This document shows positions 58,280 through 64,000 of a DNA stretch of 64,000 bases, piece after piece. Source of the DNA: Owenia fusiformis. Lineage: Eukaryota > Annelida > Polychaeta > Sabellida > Oweniidae. Under the pieces are notes generated by a model. The model did no database searches. It was not told where the DNA came from and saw only the letters and a list, made by a program, of their open reading frames with translations. How positions within the stretch are numbered: the first letter of the stretch is position 1; each line of letters opens with the position of its first letter. A program made the position numbers and the translations under genes. The stretch covers positions 14,817,181-14,881,180 of the forward strand of contig CAIIXF020000010.1 of assembly GCA_903813345.2 (NCBI GenBank). Reading direction: 5' to 3'.

Positions 58280-58853
58280 CAGGGTGGTCAAAAAAAATGG
58301 AAACCCTTGCATCATTTTCCTCATATATTTGTCATCTTAAGAAATAACTCCCTGATATTTTGCACATTTGTACATCATTCAATTTCCTACCAGCCTACTT
58401 TATTTCATGTCCATCAAATTGATAGTCACAATGTTACAGCACTTTACAGAACATGCACTAGTGGTCACTATTGCACTGTCGGGCCACCTGCACTCGCCAT
58501 CCAAAATGTCCCTACCTGTAGGGATATGGCAGGGAAAAAGTGTATGAGAATGACCTCAGGACAATCACAAACCTCAAAAGTGAGATCATCCGTATCATTT
58601 AGGCCATACCTGCTGAGGAATGCATTCGGCCCATTGACAAGTGTGCAGGTTTGCCTACAGCGCGATGATGGCCAAACTTGAAGCATGTTATTCAAAGTGC
58701 TGTAAAATTGTGACTATCAGTCTGACGGTCATGAAATTTGGTAGGGTGGTAGGAAATTGAATGATGCACAAATGTGTGAAATATCAGGGAGTAATATCTT
58801 AGAATGACAAAGATATTAGGAAAATGCAGGGTTTCCATTTTTTGACCACCCTG
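58280..58853. mobile_element. 574-bp MITE, CAGGGTGGTCAAAAAAAATG ends, TA duplication
   Basis: TA flanks CAGGGTGGTC and GACCACCCTG. Same family as 35197-35668; both have ATATTTGTCAT or (AT)CTTTGTCATT phrases next to the TIR. The open frame at 58205-58681 runs through it and is not a gene. Confidence 0.88.
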
Positions 58854-60835
58854 TACTTATATATGCATTGTACATACTGTACATATGTTTTATTTTAAAC
58901 ATCTTATGACTTTGTCTCATCTGTATCATCATAATCCAATGGTGTCAGTATGCTTGTATTCTGAAAAACATGTGAAATTTTGAATTGATTCTGTAAGATA
59001 CTTTAGCAGCTGAGTCAGGAGACTAGCCATAGTTTTGAGTGCAGCTGATCAAAATGGCATTATGGACCAGATATTTTATTTATATTTATTTGGTAAAAAT
59101 GTCTGCCTGTCTATATCACAAGAACCATGGAAATGACTCGTGGACCAGCTGTTAGCTCAAGTGATGTACATGTAATGGTAGAATTGCTGTCTGTATGTTT
59201 AAAAGAGGATTATGGTTAACCCAGATGGAAGAGTTTTGGACCTGTGTCTACATGACATTAGTGCAGTCAGAATGAGGGTTTAGGCGTGCGTTCAGAGGGA
59301 TTTTATGGGACATCATTTTTCATGTTGCTAGTATGATTTTACATATTTGTATGGATTATTAGATCTTAGTTTTTCAGCTTTTAGATTTTGTGGCCATTTT
59401 ACCCCCCATGGGCTATAATTTGGACCCCTACTATAAAATTGGACTGGAACTCCAAAATACTCAGTGGAATGTATCCAAATTACTTGGATATATTGGTATG
59501 GGCTAACTGAATATATGATAAAAATTTCATGTCACGTGGTTAAGCAGTTGCCATGAAAACAGATAAAACATATCCTTCAGGTGTTGATTTTCAGGCCATT
59601 TTTCAGAAATGATAGAGTCATTTCATGCATATTTTGTCACCATTGTGTTAGGAAGGGTTAAAGTATGAATAGAAAACTTCTATAATATATTAGCAACAAT
59701 CTTATATAAAGATTAGTTCACAGGATTTCAGATTTCGGCCTTATATGGGTCCATGATTTATACAGGGGTCTATTTCACAGACTCGAACCCCCACATTAGA
59801 TGGATGCTATAACTTTTGAAATAATGGAGATACATGTCTCATTTTTTCAGATCTTCATAAATGGTTGGTTTTAAGTATTGTATTATACTTTGGGAGCTGG
59901 TATGTGATTGGTTGCCATGGTAACCAAGGTTTTATGGAAATTCGGACCCCACATTGGATGGATGCTATAACTTTTGAAATAAGGGTTATACAGGTGTCAT
60001 TTTTTCAGATCTTCATAAATGGTTGGTTTTAAGTATTGTAACATACTTTGGGAGCTGGTATGTGATTGGTTGCTATGGTAACCAAGGTTTTATGGAAATT
60101 CGGACCCCCACATTGGATGGATGCTATAACTTTTGAAATAAGGGATATACATGTCTCATTTTTTTCAGATCTTAGACAATGATTGATTTTAAGGATTGAT
60201 TCAGACTTTGGGAGCTGGTATTTGATTGGTTACCATGGTAATCAGGGTTTTGTTGAAATTCAGACCTCCACAATTGATAAACGCTATACTTATACAGGCA
60301 GATACAAATATCATCTTTTCAGATATAAGATAATAATGAAATGTGTATATTGTATTAGACTTTGGAAGTTAGGATTTACTTGGTTGCCATGGTAACCATG
60401 TTTCATTTTCATGGTAACTGCCATTTTTGTTTTTAGATTCACCTTCATTCTAGATAGGTCAATACATGATATGAAATACCAAATTGCCATTTTATTCTTA
60501 ATTTTGGGATTTTTTCTATTTTATATGATTTACATGCTCATTAATACTAGAGAGGCAAAAATTGTTAGGCTTATAAAATATCAAAAACTAGTAAACAATA
60601 CATGTATATTTATATCTGACAATATTGCCTCATTCCATACTACTAGTTCTCACAAATATTCTGACTCCTAACTTGTTCATTTTTACTCATCATTACTGTT
60701 TTCATTTTGCACAATTGCCTCTTGATTTAAATATCAACCGTTTCTGTTGAAATGAAGGTTTGTTTTGACCATTCTGGAGTTGAGGATCCTCAGGGGGATT
60801 TAGTACATTCATGCAGTATTGGGCTTGGCAGACTG

Positions 60836-61240
60836 GTCCCTGGGGTTTCACTGTATATAAAATTTGGCTTGGGTCCTAGGCTGAACCCTCAGATATCAAT
60901 ATGTTCCCATACCAATCTGTCAAATTTGAATGTATTTCCATACCAACCAAAGTAATGCCCAAAAGTCATACCAAATGCCCAAATATAGGATCAATGCAAT
61001 ATCCAGATATAAAAACATGGCCATTCAAAATGTCTAATGCCCTGAGAAGAAGGCAGAACTTTGAGGAAAACCAAAAACAACTTCACATTATAAAGGATAT
61101 ATACTAGACCAATGCCATACCACAAGTGAGGGGTAACATATTTTCGAAGACCATTCTCATACTAGTAAGTGGAAAAATCGGACCATTGCCATACCTCAAG
61201 TCATAATTTGGAGGGCATTCTCATATCAGATCTTAAAAGG
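60836..61240. repeat. Second copy of the CCATACCAA-rich element, inside the foldback spacer
   Basis: Shares TAGGCTGAACCCTCAGATAT and GTTTCACTGTATATAAAATT-type phrases with 10467-11000. The right end is missing. Confidence 0.65.
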
Positions 61241-61695
61241 AGTAGAGTCACTATGGAGAGCTTTTTAGAAGGACACAACTATTTCATTCTGGAAGTGATC
61301 ATAATGAAACTTTAACATACCTTTAGAAATGAGGTGAATTCAGAGATCCTAATATATTATTCTCAAATTATTAAAACGTGGGTTTGTTGAACGTTTTTTG
61401 TGAAGAGTTCATCATTGGCTCCAAAGTTATTCATTGCATTACATTAGCTGCTATGTAGAATATCTTCCACCTAACTATTGAATGATTGCTCACTTCAACA
61501 TTTAGGATTTGTCATTCATCCTCTTCAAATTTCTATATTGTTTCCTATTATGAAGAAAACAACTTTAAGAACCTCAACTGATGTGAACTCTGTCCCATTA
61601 GATGTCAGAAGCTCAACCAAACCTCTTTAGCTGCAAACTTAGAACGAAGTACTGTGTGAAGCCATATTAGCCTTCAATGCATTACGGATCTGAAT

Positions 61696-62070
61696 GATGA
61701 GGGCAGTACTGTTTTGGAGAATATCTTATGTGAAACAGCTCATATCGTAATTTATTGATGTCAGTTACAAATGTATTCTTGTAATTCTGCTGTTCTTTTG
61801 CATGTAAACAATTCAACTTTGGATTTTATTGTTACTGGATCTGATCAAAAGTAAAATAAATCAACTGAAACTGAAGACAAGCAATTCTTGTTGTTTCCTT
61901 CAATAGGAAACAATATAGGAATTCCTGATACCATAAAATCCAAAGTTGAATTGTTCACCTGCAAAAGTACAGCTGAATTACAAAAAAATAACTGCCACTA
62001 ATAGATTACGAGATGAGCTGTTTCACATGAGATACTAGTATTCTCAAAAACAGAACAGTGCTGCCCTCAC
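61696..62070. repeat. Inner inverted repeat of the foldback spacer
   Basis: The left arm includes GTGAAACAGCTCAT and ACAATTCAACTTTGGATTTT. The right arm has AAAATCCAAAGTTGAATTGT and GATGAGCTGTTTCACATGAG. The arms are about 135 bp and moderately diverged. Confidence 0.7.
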
Positions 62071-63501
62071 TTATGAAGGTGTTGACATTTCAACTCTTTC
62101 ACATTTGAAGAGGGTGAATTATCAAACCTGTGTATGGAAACATTCCCACCAGCCTAAACCCAGCTCTACCAAACCAAACACTGCATGAATGAATTATGAA
62201 TTCCCCGAGGAATCCTTAACACCCCAATGGTTAATAGAATCCTTCCTTGTTGAAATTGTTGATATTTTGAATTAAGAGACCATTGTGGAAGATGAAAACT
62301 ATAATGATGAGTAAAAAAAAAGAAGTTAGGAGTAGAATATGTGTGAGAACTAGTACAATGGAATGAGGCAATACTTTCAGACATACATGTACAAATGCTG
62401 AAATTAAGAGTAAAATGATAATTTTGAGCAATTTTGCGTTCTATGTTGTGTCTTGACCATTCTCAAATGAAGGTAAATCTGAAATCCAAAATGAAGTTTC
62501 CATGACAATGAAACATGTTTATCATGGCAACCAAGTAAATTGTAACCTCCGAAGTCTGACACAAGACACAAGTCTAATTATCTTTTAAGTTCCGAAAAGC
62601 TGATATCTGTATCTGCTTGAATTCAAAAGTTATACCATTTATCAATTGTGGAGGTCTGAATTTCAATAAAACCCTAGTTACCATGGCAACCAATCAAAAT
62701 TCAGCTCTCAAAGTCTGATTTAATACTTAAAATCAATTATTGTCTAAAATCTGAAAAAATGAGACATGTATCACCCTTATTTCAAAAGTTATAGCATCCA
62801 TCCAATGAGGGGGTCAGAATTTCCCTAAAACCCTGGTTACCATGGCAACCAATCATATACCAGCTCCCAAAGTATAATACAATACTTAAAACCAGCCTTT
62901 TATGAAGATCTGAAAAAATGAGACCTGTATCTCCCTTATTTCAAAAGTTATAGCATCCATCCAATGTGGGGGTTCGAATCTGTGAAATAGGCCCCTGTAT
63001 AAAACATGGACCCATATAAGGCCAAAATCTGAGATTCTGTGGACTGATCTTTACATAAGATTGTTGATAACATATTATAGATGTTTTCTATTTACACTTC
63101 AACCCTTCCTAACACACTGGTGACAAATTATGCACAAAATGACTCTATCATTCCTGAAAAATTGGCCTGAAAATTGACACCCGAAGGGTATGTTTTATCC
63201 ATTTCCATGGCAACCACTTAACCATGTGACTTGAAATTTTTATCATAAATTCAATTAGCCCATACCAATATGCCATAGCAATTTGGATATATTCCACTGA
63301 GTATTCTTTGAGTTCTTGCCTAATTTTATAGTAGGGGTCCAAATTATAGCCCATGGGGGGTAAAATGGCCACAAAATCTAAAAGCTGAAAAACTAGGACC
63401 TAATAATTCATACAAATATGTGAAATCATACTAGCAACATGAAAAATTATGTCCCGTAAAATCCCTCTGAACGCACGCATTTAGGCTCATTCTGACTGCA
63501 C

Positions 63502-64000
63502 TACATCAGAAGGTCAAGTATTTTAATCAAGGGCATTTCTGTTCTCCGATGTGAAATTCATAAGAATGCTTTACTCCCAAGATCTCTCATTCTGTCTTGC
63601 CTAGCCTGGTCCTTGGAACTTTATTATCCCATCAAATGAAGTTTGGAGGGATATAGAGAACACCTCCATCCATCTGTCTGTACATCCATCTGTCCGTACA
63701 TCCATACGTCCGTCCAACCGTACGTCTGTCTGGGCGATAACTCAAATACCGCTGGCCCGATTTTGTTCATATTTTATACACATGAGCCCTATGTCAGTAG
63801 AATTAATTGCACGAAAGTTGATTTTCAAAATGGCGGCTATTTTAGTGCCGATTTTACAGTAATTTAGGTACAAATGTAAAACTACATATATTAACTATAA
63901 TATTTATCCTTTTTCAAGGTAAAAAAGTTTGATAAACACTAATAAAGGTAGAAATGTAGATATTTAGGAAACACATGGCAGCCATCTTGGAAAATGGTGG
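63502..64000. other. Window end, repeat-derived sequence
   Basis: About 63640-63740 contains repeated CCATCTGTCTGTACATC and CGTCCGTCC phrases and a family start like 43573. Near the end GGCAGCCATCTTGGAAAATG is a common repeat phrase. No gene. Confidence 0.5.

Larger units (their letters stand above)
59261..63501. mobile_element. 4.24-kb foldback element with very long arms
   Basis: TA then GTGCAGTCAGAATGAG at the left, complement then TA at the right. The left arm runs to about 60775 and the right arm from about 62240. Each arm carries tandem units of about 160 bp (about four on the left) with GGATGGATGCTATAACTTTT, TGATTGGTTGC(C/T)ATGGTAAC and TTCAGATCTTCATAAATGG. No protein is encoded. The spacer holds the two repeats listed next. 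Confidence 0.8.

Noticed and set aside
58205-58681. 158-codon open frame as a gene
   Set aside because: It runs through a TA-flanked MITE (58280-58853); no domain and no splice context.

Overview
The window is animal (metazoan) nuclear DNA: AT-rich, with GT-AG introns, long introns packed with short inverted-repeat elements, and no sign of prokaryotic gene layout. The protein families (a SID1-type dsRNA/cholesterol transmembrane protein, a GT11 alpha-1,2-fucosyltransferase, a secreted NTF2-like protein) and repeat families resembling those of marine invertebrates suggest a lophotrochozoan, perhaps a mollusc. The species call is inference only.

Layout. 1-3080: intergenic repeats. 3081-9890, minus strand: seven exons of a TPR protein with two C-terminal membrane segments; its 5' exon(s) were not found. 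11930-57056, plus strand: one complete 22-exon gene of the SID1 transmembrane family (SIDT1/SIDT2 type). I assembled it exon by exon; every intron phase matches and the product is 851 aa. Two antisense genes lie inside its introns: a two-exon fucosyltransferase (30091-31738, intron 8) and a three-exon secreted NTF2-like protein (48159-49389, intron 17). Intron 11 holds a 5'-truncated non-LTR retrotransposon with a 592-codon open frame and a 72-bp target duplication. 57057-64000 is gene-poor and holds a 4.2-kb foldback element.

The most unusual thing here is that the SIDT-like gene has, at four separate exons (2, 3, 5 and 17), a tandem array whose unit spans the 3' splice site plus the start of the exon. 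Copy numbers are 7, 4, 2 and 35. Only the last copy in each array continues into the complete exon. The exon 17 array is exactly 35 copies of 62 bp, so 34 decoy acceptors precede the productive one, and each decoy leads to a stop after about 25 codons. Exon 13 has related duplications on the intron side only.

Other structure: two adjacent TIR elements starting CACG with 5-bp target duplications (17098-18357 and 18503-20157, reminiscent of Transib/RAG-type ends); a mariner derivative inserted right after the exon 2 donor; several TA-flanked MITEs; a TTAA-flanked foldback with another foldback inside it; and a 3-kb satellite in intron 13 rich in AGGTCA half-sites.
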